Shown: positions 35,661 through 45,187 of the stretch, piece by piece | How positions within the stretch are numbered: the first letter of the stretch is position 1 | Layout of the letters: each line of letters begins with the position of its first letter | From: Scedosporium boydii | Lineage: Eukaryota > Ascomycota > Sordariomycetes > Microascales > Microascaceae | Reading direction: 5' to 3' | Length of the DNA stretch: 64,000 bases | Assembly (NCBI GenBank): GCA_002221725.1 | Contig: NJFT01000003.1 | Coordinates: 310,001 to 374,000 of the forward strand | Notes under the pieces: generated by a model | Databases searched by the model: none | Seen by the model: only the letters and a program-made list of their open reading frames with translations | Told to the model about the DNA's origin: nothing | Translations under genes and position numbers: made by a program

Positions 35661-36078
35661 GTCGTAGAGCCTAGACAGGCTCGCCAATGAGCTTCATTAC
35701 AACGTACAAGCTTGAGGCTGCTGGTAACCCTGACAGCCCGCATCCATGCACGAATTTGCAGGACCGGCAAGTAGTTTGGTCGCCGGGCCAAGCCCCGAAT
35801 ACCTCGCGATGCTGGCAATCTCGGCGAAGCCTACGAGAACTGGATCGAGGACGCCGATGATAGGTCCGTCACAGGGGAGAATTACTCACTCTAGCGTACT
35901 CATTCACTACGAAGGCAAAGCTAGAACGATGGATAACAATATGCTAAATTGAAGCTATCAACTTGGCGCGACCTGTAGCCCCCTTTCGCACAAAATCTCC
36001 CGGACATGACGACTCCTATCCAATACTTTGGAAGTGAGTTAGCTAAATTCTCGTTTTGGATGGTTTAACTCACCTACT

Positions 36079-36255
36079 TCACTTGCGCGAAATATGGACA
36101 ATCTTCCCCTTGGTGTTCGAAGCATGGCTTCCGTAGGCACGTTGGTTGGTGACCTCCTCTGTGGAGAGGCCGTCGGGAATGGCGGCTTGGTCGGTAGTGC
36201 CAGCCGGCGGGGGCCAAACATTCTTCCAGGGCTGGGACTTGCTTGCAAGAGTCAT
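36079..36255 (-). CDS. Very small protein (58 aa), unknown
   Basis: The ORF reads MTLASKSQPWKNVWPPPAGT at the start and GKIVHISRK at the end, then TGA. Composition is protein-like (Trp, Pro, Ser) and unlike the opposite strand. No signal peptide or domain is seen. Directly downstream is a good intron signature: GTGAGT around 36074-36069, a CTAAC branch site and a CCAAAG acceptor near 36027. The transcript may therefore be spliced, either in the 3' UTR or using a GTGAAG donor inside the last codons. Real expression is an inference from sequence texture only. Confidence 0.5.
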   Translation of the reverse strand: MTLASKSQPWKNVWPPPAGTTDQAAIPDGLSTEEVTNQRAYGSHASNTKGKIVHISRK

Positions 36256-36914
36256 CTTGTTTTGTGCTGTGGTTTGTTTTGGATCGTTGTGGCGTAATCA
36301 GAGTGTGAGTTGCGATGTCGATGCTCTAGACGGGCTCAGAGGCCCGAGATGTTCTGGGTGGCATTTATATATCTAAATTTCAACCCTTTTCATCCTCTCG
36401 GGGGAGTATTTTCACGTAAGCCGCTGGAGGAGAGAATGAACCCCCCTTTCATTACCGATATTTTGCTCTAACTCTCGCCACCCTCTTGAATATGGTGGTG
36501 CTCGGGAGTCGGGCGGGCCCCAAATCTTCATGTAAAAAACTACGCAGCACCTTGAAGTGCTACACTCCTGTGGGTGTGTGAGTGGTTGCCGTCTTCAGTA
36601 ACTACGAACGGCATTGAAAGGGTGTATATAATGCGGCCGATAAACCTCTCGAATGCACGCAGACTTTGAAGTATACACAAGAACCTTCTTCTGAGAGTTT
36701 TGCATGCAAGCATGCATGCAGGAGGTACACTTGAGAGGCAGAAATATTGGGTCCTAGAAGTTACCTGCCTGCCCGTATTTTTCGATCGAGAGCACGGTTT
36801 TGTTGAAATACATTTATCTCTTGACTAGGCGCAGACTAGGAGTCTCGATTTTCTTCTCTCTTGCACATCTCCTGAGCAGACAGAAAGCCCGTACCCGAAG
36901 CTCCAGATTGCGCA
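36256..36914. other. Promoter region of the CmcJ-like gene
   Basis: No gene recognised. A GCATGCAAGCATGCATGC-like direct repeat lies around 36703-36720. Confidence 0.5.
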
Positions 36915-37881
36915 ATGGCAGACGCACTTACAGCCTCCATCAGATACGTCGAAAGGGACAACCATCCCAACCCCGATGAGAAGGGCTACATCCTTCACTA
37001 TACAGCTCCACCGGGCTTCCCCCAAAACAATTTCACTATCAAGGCCCGCTCGGGAATCAAAATACACAACCTAAGAACGGCAGGGTTGAGCTGGTCGGAG
37101 CACGGCATCACTATGGCCACGATAGATAGCAGCCAGATGAGTGCGGAGAACTTTGATGACGACGAGTGGATCGAAAAGGAATTTCTCCCTGAGCTCCATA
37201 GCTGCCTCTGCACGGCACTCGGTGCCGAGGATGTGGTAGTCTTCGACTGGATGCTGAGAAAGCGCGCGGCGTCTTTTCCGAGGAGAAATCCCGGCGAGGA
37301 AAACGATGAGGCGTCGCAGCCCTCATTGTCCGCACATATAGGTGAGATTCCCTCTCGTTCTGGTACTCTTAAAATTACTCGCTCATTAATGAAAGACTAT
37401 ACCGCGGCGGAACTCGACGGGAGACTTGACGGGTACTTTGGGGAGGATAGAGAGAAGCTTATGAGCCGACGGTACCAGGTTATCAAGTATACAAGACTCA
37501 CACACCCTTCTTCTCCCCCTCCCCTTCTCGCGTCATTGCTAATTCCCTCATCATAGTATCTGGAAACCACTCACTGGCCCCTGCCGGGACTTTCCCATGG
37601 CTTACTGCGACCCGAAGAGTGTCAATCGTGATAAGGATCTCTATATCGTCGACGAAGTCTTCCCAACCGTGGCCAATGAAGTCTTCCAGGTCTACCACAG
37701 CCCGAATCACAAGTGGTACTGGATACCAGACCAGCTGGATTCCGAAGTTGCAATTTTTAATGCGTATGACTCGGAAAAGGGCCAAGAGCTCGCTGTGCCT
37801 CATTGTGCATTTGATCTGGGCGAGGCTGGGTCGGGTATTCCGAGGTGCAGTATCGAGGTTCGAGCCTTTGTATTTTACTAA
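36915..37881 (+). CDS. CmcJ/AsaB-like oxidoreductase (GA4-desaturase/methoxylase-like family)
   Basis: Three exons, 36915-37341, 37396-37486 and 37557-37881, give 280 aa, close to the family's usual 270-300. Visible family blocks: KIHNLRTAGLSW near the N-terminus, GAEDVVVFDWMLRKR, an AHIDYTAAE segment carrying His-x-Asp, INIWKPLTGPCRDFPMAYCD across the second splice, SPNHKWYWIPDQ, and the C-terminal IEVRAFVFY. Related fungal proteins (AsaB, cephamycin CmcJ-type, GA4 desaturase-like) act as tailoring hydroxylases or desaturases in secondary metabolism; iron and 2-oxoglutarate use is inferred, not shown. The first intron is 54 nt, a multiple of three without a stop, so an unspliced isoform would stay in frame. 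It lies beside P450 and prenyltransferase genes. Confidence 0.85.
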
Positions 37882-38524
37882 GAGCCTAAGTTGACTGTAA
37901 TTACCGCTCAGCAAGAGATCGGAATGTGACGTATGGCGTACGGGGGAGTACGGGGTATCTCTTTTACTGTCTGAAGGAATGCACCCCAGTTCTAACTTCT
38001 AGCTATCGACACCCCGAAATCTAAACTCAGGAAAGAGTCATAGTATCCACTCCACCTTCCGATAGCCGAAATGAAGAATACGGGAGGGGCAGGGTTAGAG
38101 CTCGGAGAAATATGAGAATGTGATGTCGTGTAGTACAAAGCGGGCGGGGCCGCATGGGCACGAAATCCGGGGTGGGTGAGCAGGTTCTTTTGTGCGTCTG
38201 AATTGGCCCTGATCTTGTGCTTGCGTCTGCAATAATATCCCATAATAACTTGCTCAGTTCGTATTTTCTCCCGACATTTCCAGCCAGCACACTTCTGGCC
38301 TGGAATTCCTCCATCCTTCTGCAGTCTAGCAATGTCACCAACCTGAAGATGAGCTCGCACGCATGTAGAGTGGTGGTGTCGTCGAAAGCTCTCTGCATAG
38401 GAGGTAATGAGCGGCAAGAGGCAAGGCAAGATATTAACGGGAGTGAGCAGGTTTAATTTTAATCTGCTCCACCCTCAACCGTCAACACGCACGGTATGAG
38501 ATGCAACAGGCACTCCCGCGTCCA
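37882..38524. other. Convergent intergenic region
   Basis: Minus ORFs at 37992-38429 and 38027-38398 overlap in two frames and have no recognised domain. They are probably chance. Confidence 0.4.
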
Positions 38525-38992
38525 TCAGACCCGCTCAAAGCCACCAGCCAATCCCTCATCCTGGTCATGGAATACCCAATCCTCGACATAGAGGTTTGAA
38601 TGCTTTGGATCATCGGGATACTTCTTCAGCCAGTCCCGTAGGTGTGCCGAGTTCATGTGTTGCTTATAAGCTTCGTAGCTCTCGAACCTTTGATAGTCAG
38701 AGGTCAGTACATCTGGGGGAGGGACTGGAGGGGCCATCTACCGAGATACTTGCTTTGAAACCCAAATAAACTCATTTGATCCCCTCTTCCTAAAGTACCG
38801 GTATATTTCAGTCCCTGGCTCGTTTTCCTTGGTTGCATTGGCGATTTCTTCAAAGCATGCAATGACCTTTGGAGAAGATGTTAGAAACTTGCTCAATCAC
38901 CCGGCATGAAGCGGAGATATCACCTCCTCGATCTTGTCTGGATTGGCCTTGACGATGGCCACGGAGAAGTATGGCATTGGATTGGTCGACAT
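38525..38992 (-). CDS. Small antibiotic-biosynthesis-monooxygenase (ABM)-like protein
   Basis: Three exons on the minus strand: 38992-38924, 38866-38754 and 38687-38525, giving 114 aa. The order of elements (FSVAIVKANPDKIEEVIACF, then NEPGTEIYRYFRKRGSNEFIWV, then FESYEAYKQHMNSAHL) is that of ABM/dimeric alpha/beta-barrel proteins, which act as cofactor-free monooxygenases, or as cyclases or stress proteins. The second intron uses a GC donor (AAA|GCAAGT) with a CAAAG acceptor; only this join keeps the frame, while every GT choice breaks it. If that donor is wrong, the gene would be frameshifted. Placement between a CmcJ-like enzyme and a P450 suggests a role in the same pathway. Confidence 0.7.
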
Positions 38993-39454
38993 TTTCCTCC
39001 CAGAGACGGCGTGTGCAGGGTTAGAGCGCTGGGATGGGGATGTGATGTAGAAAGAGATCCTGGATTGTATGGCCTAGGCGTAATGGTGTCTACTTATACT
39101 GATTCTAGAGAGACGTGTAGACCTAGCGGAGGAGTGACATCAATATATGCTTCCACGATCTGTACGATGTAGTGACTCCTCCTTACATGTCTATTACATG
39201 TCATTCCTTGCTCAACGGAACAGCGTGTATGATCCCTGGTTGGATGATTGCCCCGTTATAAGATTAGAGAATCATTTTCCTGCTTGTGCAATTCGACCAC
39301 CTTCTGCTCATCCTGCCGCACGAATGCTTGTGTGCTGGTGCTTCGTTTTCAGGAGCATTGGCCTGCCCTAGCAGGGAGTGTTTCCTCACCCTTTAGGAGC
39401 TAGCTAGGCACAATTTTCCCTGCTCATGGGTGTCTTTCTGCTCCTGCATTCGAG
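38993..39454. other. Divergent promoter shared by the ABM-like and P450 genes
   Basis: A 460 bp head-to-head spacer. Short ORFs (38906-39371 plus) are probably noncoding. A shared promoter would fit co-regulation. Confidence 0.5.
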
Positions 39455-41303
39455 ATGTTCATGGCAAACGTGATGGTTGTTCTTTTCTGCGTTCTCTTAC
39501 TTCTCTCTCTTATTTTACGATGGCTTCTACTACCCAAGCCCATACCCGGAATCCCTTACAGCCGAGAGTCTGCGAGCCGAATTACCGGCGATAATCCAGA
39601 CCTTCAAAAGGCCGGACGCATGCGCTCATGGCTCCGCGACCAGTTCACGATCCACAACTCACCCATCGTCCAGGTGTTCGTCGCCCCGTTTGGCAAACCC
39701 TGGGTGCTCGTAAGCGACTTCACGGAAGCCTACGACATCATGACCCGTCGCACGAAAGAGTTCGATCGTAGTAGCTTGACGACGGATAGTTTCGGCGGCG
39801 TAATGCCATCGAGTCATATCAATATGAAGTCGGCGGATCCTCAGTTTCGGCATAATAAGCAGCTGGTGAGGGATCTCATGACGCCCGTTTTCCTAAACGA
39901 GGTTAGTGGTTTCTGGAGTGGTTTCTGTGAGGATTCAGACTCATGAAGATGATCTACATAGGTGTCCGCGCCTAAGGTTTACGAACACCTGGCTTCGCTT
40001 GTGGAGCTGTGGTCCCTGAAGACCAGATACGCAGATGGGGTGCCATTCAGAGCTGATTTGGACGTGTTCATGGTTGCGCTGGATATTACTATGGCCGTCG
40101 TGTTCGATTTTCCACGAGAAAAATCCATGGTCACGAAACAAATGGCCGATATAAAGATCCACAGCCAACAGACTAGCAACAACCGACAAGGTGGGACGTT
40201 CTCGTTCTCGAGCTTGCCGCTGGATCCAGAACTAGATGCCTGTGTCTACCTAATCAATAGTATTGGCATCGCATTTCAGTCGCCGCTTCCGAGCGTTACC
40301 AATTGGCTCTATCTTCATAAGCCTCGCTCTAGACGAGCGCTGACCCTTAAAAGGAGACTGATTGAGGAGAGCATCCGGCGCGGGCTCAAGAGAACGGAAA
40401 GTCAGAGCCCAGCAGAGGAAATGAAACCGATGTGTGCAGTTGATCAAGTACTGCTACGAGAGATTGATGGTGCTAGGAGAGGCGGCGTTAAACCCGATTT
40501 CCATAAGAGGGCAATCTATGACGAGGTGAGTGGCCCTCTCTGTGGAGGAGTGGAGACTTCTTTCAAACCAAAACGAAGTCGCTAACGGGCTCACTTATGA
40601 TGATTAGCTGTTCGGTTTCATCGTTGGTGGACATGACACTACCTTCACCACCATCGCTTGGTCCGTGAAATACCTAGCGCGATATCAGCGCGTCCAATCT
40701 CGTCTCCGTGACCATTTGCACGCAACCTATGCTTCGGCCCGCTCCGGGAAACGCCTCCCCACTGTCTCCGAAATAACCGATACACGAATACCATACCTTG
40801 AAGCCGTCACGGAGGAAATATTCCGCCACAGCCATATCGTGCCCGTCGTCTTGCGCGAGGCTCTCGTTGACACGCAAATCCTGGGCTACTCGATTCCCAG
40901 AGGCACGCAGGTATTCTTCCTCTCTAATGCACAGAGCTACATGCAACAGGCCTTTGAGATTGACGAGCGACGCCGGTCGGAAAGCGGAAGGCTCAGCAAG
41001 GACCGGTTCGGGGTTTGGCAGGCCGGCGACATTGCAGAATTTTTACCCGAGCGGTGGCTTGAGAAGAAGGACAAAGGGGAGGTGTTTAATCCAAAGGCGG
41101 GTCCAAACCTGCCGTTCGGAGCTGGTCCGCGGGCATGTTTTGGTCGGAGACTTGCGTACCTCGAGATGAGTATCGCGCTGACAATGCTGCTCTGGAGATT
41201 TGAGTTTCAGGAGATGGGAGAGCAACTGAATAACTTTGAAGTAGTGGATCGAGCGACTGAGGTGCCAAGAGATTGCTATGTTAAACTGAGGAGGCTCCAG
41301 TAA
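39455..41303 (+). CDS. Cytochrome P450 monooxygenase
   Basis: Three exons, 39455-39901, 39962-40525 and 40608-41303, give 568 aa. The N-terminal membrane anchor is VMVVLFCVLLLLSLILRWLL followed by a Pro-rich hinge. The I-helix oxygen motif is GGHDTT, the K-helix ExxR is EEIFR, and the haem-binding loop is FGAGPRACFGRR with axial Cys 514. An ER-bound haem-thiolate oxygenase needing a P450 reductase is expected. The length is somewhat above the usual 500-530 because of inserts before the haem region. The CYP family could not be assigned. Genes nearby (DMATS, ABM-like, CmcJ-like) indicate secondary metabolism. Confidence 0.94.
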
Positions 41304-41474
41304 TTATGCAGCTGTCCTGTGAGATGGCCTACCTATGTAGGTCTCAGGGGAACAAGGGAGAGACCGTCTTGACAACATGTAGTCCTATTGGTATGACGAA
41401 AAGAGATGAATGAACTCAAAATAAAATACTATGTAACCAGCGACACTCTCCTGGCCCTGAAAAATCGAGCAAAA

Positions 41475-42910
41475 TCAATCACTCCTCGGGATACCGCTAC
41501 CGACCGCCACACTCCACAGGTTGTCATAGCCTTTCCAATAATCCTTCTTCACTTGAACACCAAAGATCTTGGTCGAGTAATACATGGTCATATACACACC
41601 CGTTTTCTTCGTATACGTAAAGGAAACGAATGTATGGGTTCCATTCGTTGTGTCAAAGTTATGATCGGGACTGTAATACTGGGTTAGCAAACGTGAGGAC
41701 GGAGTCTTCGGACAACTTACAAGGCAGCCCTCAAGTTCTCCTCGTACGTCGCAGCAAAGTCCCTATGGCCCCGCCTTGCAAACCAAGCAGACAGCGACTG
41801 GCAGAGCTGCGCATCTGTGCCGTTAATCTTCCTCACGGGGATATGAATCTTTGTTCCGGGCTCCGCATTGCCGGCCTTCATCTCTACCGCACAGCCACAG
41901 TACGATCCCCTGGGAAACACCTCTGTGTTTTCGAAGTCGCTGCCTTCCAAGCGGAAGAGAATGGGCCATAGTTCAGTCAACGCTTCGAGACCAGCGTCAA
42001 TGGCCTCTCCAGAAAGTCGGCCGCCGAGAGTATATATGATCTTGGCTTTGGCGAGAGTGTTGACGTCTGTTCGTAAATAGATTTTAATTCGAGAGTCAGG
42101 AGGGTCGACACAATCTATAGCGACCATCTCCACAACCGGGCCCCTTCCGGATACGAACGACTCTAGATAACTGTCGAGTAACTTCATCGGGGCGTCGTAA
42201 GTGCCGCATTCACCACTGCACTTTTGCGCTGCCCTCGAGACTAGTACTCTAGTCGGGATTCCCGTTTGAATCCATTTCAGAATGGGCATAAAATAGACTT
42301 TTGCCATTATCTTCCCGCGAAGTAGATCGAACGCCACCCAGACTTGCGACAATGGTGTCCCTAGGGGGATTTTCGGGGTCAACGCTTCGGCCATGCCGCT
42401 GGAGAAGAAGAATTCATCCACAAAGATTTCAAAACGTTTTAAATCTATACCGGGGACCTCCTGCGCCATTTTTCTCAAGAGATTCTTTGTTTCCTCCTGA
42501 TTAAACGGGTCCGCTGCAGTCCCGGCCTGGTGCCCGGTTGCTTCGATGGTGAAGCGAACGGTGCGACTGTCACTTCGCTCTTTCCAGTTTATGCTATGCT
42601 CGCAGGAGGAGCCGTCAAAAACGGGACATGGTACGAATTGTGACTTTTTTCCGGGCCTTGGACACGCACTTAGTGCTGGGACTATGAAGCGATGGTACCA
42701 GCGGAGGTAGGCAAAGGTGTCTTCGCTGGTGTAGCGGCATGTTGATAATAGATGACCAAGCGACTCAGCGGTGGCTCGCCACCAAAAATCTTCGTCCTTA
42801 TTTGTGAACTTGAGTAATCTTGTCAAGGTGTGGTAGGGAAACCCGGCATTTTGCTCGTTCCGCCCTGGTTCTCCGCTTGCTAGGATGGTTGGTCCGTGAT
42901 GTTCACTCAT
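41475..42910 (-). CDS. DMATS-family aromatic prenyltransferase
   Basis: Two exons, 42910-41721 and 41670-41475, across a 50 bp intron (GTAAGT to TTACAG), encode 461 aa, the normal size for the ABBA-fold fungal indole/aromatic prenyltransferases. Family features: the N-terminal FWWRATAESLGHLL, a central region with KVYFMPILKW, DPPDSRIKIYLRT, the YTLGGRLSG segment, and a C-terminal HTFVSFTYTKKTGVYMTMYY. These enzymes move dimethylallyl (or a longer prenyl) from its diphosphate to an indole or other aromatic ring without needing metal for catalysis. The acceptor cannot be read. The gene converges on the P450, 170 bp apart. No NRPS or PKS gene is in the window to supply the aromatic core. Confidence 0.92.
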
Positions 42911-43757
42911 TCTTTCTTCTTGTCCGAATGAACAGTCGAGAAAGGCCGCCGCAGAGAAAAGGTGTGGCTACGGAAGGTCGGCCAAGCGTTTCTCTAGCCT
43001 ATATATAGAAAATATTACCCATACGCACGCTGTCTGTCAGTGAACGTGGTCCCTGAGATGAACGGACGCACCAGCTATAGTCCATTTGCCAGTACAGATT
43101 AATGACCTACATGAGGGATGCTGATCTTCTCACCATCCGGTGGTAACCCCCTCATCAGATACGCTCTACATGTACGAGGACGGATTAAATGAACCCGACA
43201 GGGCCTTGGCCTCACTCAATTTATAGCAGGCATATGGCTATCGAGGACGGTTATCATGCCCTTGGGGAATAAATGCCGTGCTGCACCGACTGCACTGCAA
43301 CGCCACCTTGCCTGTTTTATAAACGGCATGAAAACGCTCACGCGTAACATTCTCATTCTAAATATATCGTAATATGCTCAATCAACGCATCATTACCATC
43401 TCGTATTGGGGAATGTTGCTCAAGGTTGTCCCCCTCAGGAATACATTGATGTACCCGTAGCGCGCCCCAAGGCAGCAAGCACTGAGAACATTGAAGCTTA
43501 GTGTCAGGGCCAAGTTGGTAGCCTGGCTGTGGGCACTATAGGCGAGCGCTAATGGGGTATCAAGCCGTACGTGGCCGGTGTCGTATCAAGAGCTACGAGA
43601 GTATCTGCAGGCCAGGACATTGCACTTTTTCTTGTATGAGGTACAATATACGATCACAATCAACACCTCGTGCTTATGAACCGCCAAAGTTGCATGCTCC
43701 AGGAGCCCGGGGATTGCGGGGACAAGGTCTTGTCACATTTCCAGGCGAACCCAGAAA
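42911..43757. other. Promoter region of the prenyltransferase gene
   Basis: No gene recognised. The first 500 bp upstream of the DMATS start lack long ORFs; 43552-43761 plus is a short unsupported ORF. Confidence 0.5.
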
Positions 43758-44235
43758 TTAGAGCCTGGCGCTCGCCAAGCGTTCCTGTAGCAGGATAAGA
43801 TTCCGAAGAGGTTAGGGATGCCGTCCGGTGGCTTAAAGACGCGCCATCAATGGGGGGCGTGATTGAGCAAGTTGAGCTTACTTTTCTCCATAGCCACGTC
43901 AATTCAGTCCCCATGTTGAGAGCTGCTTGTAGTAACTCCCTGTGCGAAATTTGATTGACGGACTCTCTGAGTGAGATACGAGAGAGCATTTTAATTTCTT
44001 GATCGACCCTTGCCAGGTCTGGCTCCGCCAGGCGAGGTTCACACTTTTTGACTCGCGATGCTGCCCCGGAATTTATTATTAGAATGGAAAGAAAGGAAAA
44101 CTTTATCCCTACCCCGCTCACTTCAGCTTCCGCTCTCTGATCGGGTTTCTCTCGCTATTCAGTACCTTGAAACACGTCAAATTCTTTTGGAAAAAGCCAT
44201 TCACAATGGTCAAACTCGCGGCCTCCCTCACTCAT
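43758..44235 (-). CDS. Small three-exon protein (91 aa), unknown
   Basis: Exons 44235-44166, 44060-43882 and 43784-43758 join across introns of 105 and 97 bp. Splice signals are good: GTACTG with a CTAAT branch site and GGGCAG acceptor, then GTAAGC with a CTAAC branch site and CTACAG. The protein starts MSEGGREFDHCEWLFPKEFD, has an acidic-basic middle (RLAEPDLARVDQEIKML), a helical block ending TELTWLWRK, and a short third exon ERLASARL. No domain was recognised. Its position beside the prenyltransferase makes membership in the same cluster possible. The quality of the two introns in one frame is the main evidence that it is real. Confidence 0.55.
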
Positions 44236-45187
44236 TTTGACCGCCCTCGGCCTTGTCGCTCGTCCCCCCCTGACGCCTCGAGAGCCATGATCGCGACGAC
44301 ACATCGGTACCCGTCGGTTCTATCGTCCCTGCCGCTCCAGCCGAGACGAGCTCCTCCCATGGCCACCGTGAGGAGCCATCCGTCACTTTGACAGGCGGGT
44401 TTACTGGACCTACCGGCCATGGCCGGGACCATGGCCACCACCACAACCACGAAATCACAGCCTTGCCCAAACTGCATCCAACCCCACGCCGCGGTTGTTG
44501 CTACCGGAGGTAACATCACGAGCCTTACTTGGACTTTGGCAGTTGCGCTCGTTGCGTGCCTCAGATACTTGGCTTGGTTGATGGGTTTGGCCTTAGGTGG
44601 ACACTTGGGAGGAAGGACTGGTTGCGCTGAAAGTGTAGCGCCTGTGCTAGTACGTACTCGGTCGGATAATACGTGAATGGTTGGATTCCGCGGGATCACG
44701 TCGATGTGAACATATTTGTGTCAGAGGACGTAAGTGGACGCTGGCTTCGATTGGGGTGGTGAGCAGAGAGCATGTTCGCAGCTACCCATGGCGTACTAGT
44801 CTACGTTGCTATTGTCATGAGGCTTCTTTGGAGAAGGCACCTAGTGTACCAAAACAGATCCAACCTCAATTCCCAGTCTACTTGACTCAGTCCATCCTCG
44901 TCAAGGACCAGCTGGTGGTTGAATCTGCGCTTGGATGATTGGCATGGGGTCGCTACGTTCTCACCGCGCCTTGTTCGAGCTAATGCTGGGAGAAGGTGAC
45001 TCGTTCCGCCTTGGCCACACAACATGTCCCGAGCCGAGCAGTACTACTTCAGCGCACGAGGAGGCTCAAATAATTGTGTTGCGCGGTACTTAGCGATGGT
45101 TGATTTGATTTCCATCCCCAAACAATTTGACAAAGCAGCATCATCTTAAAAAGAGCGATAGGAAGCACCTTGCGCCTCTCTCCATCC
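44236..45187. other. Intergenic region upstream of the small three-exon gene
   Basis: ORFs on both strands here (44232-44699 minus, 44419-44676 plus) are low-complexity. The plus strand contains fragments of a possible His-rich secreted protein in shifting frames (see findings). 44681-45127 holds nothing recognisable. Confidence 0.4.

Larger units (their letters stand above)
34587..36078. other. Intergenic region with a degenerate minus-strand gene relic
   Basis: It contains an apparent intron (34763-34862), a degenerate minus-strand coding relic at about 35298-35550 with a diverged second copy at 48880-49140, and a 15 bp tandem repeat. No intact gene was recognised. Confidence 0.5.

Noticed and set aside
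44232..44699. 155 aa minus-strand ORF
   Set aside because: Low-complexity reading of a GC-rich stretch, with no domain. It overlaps the better-supported small gene start.
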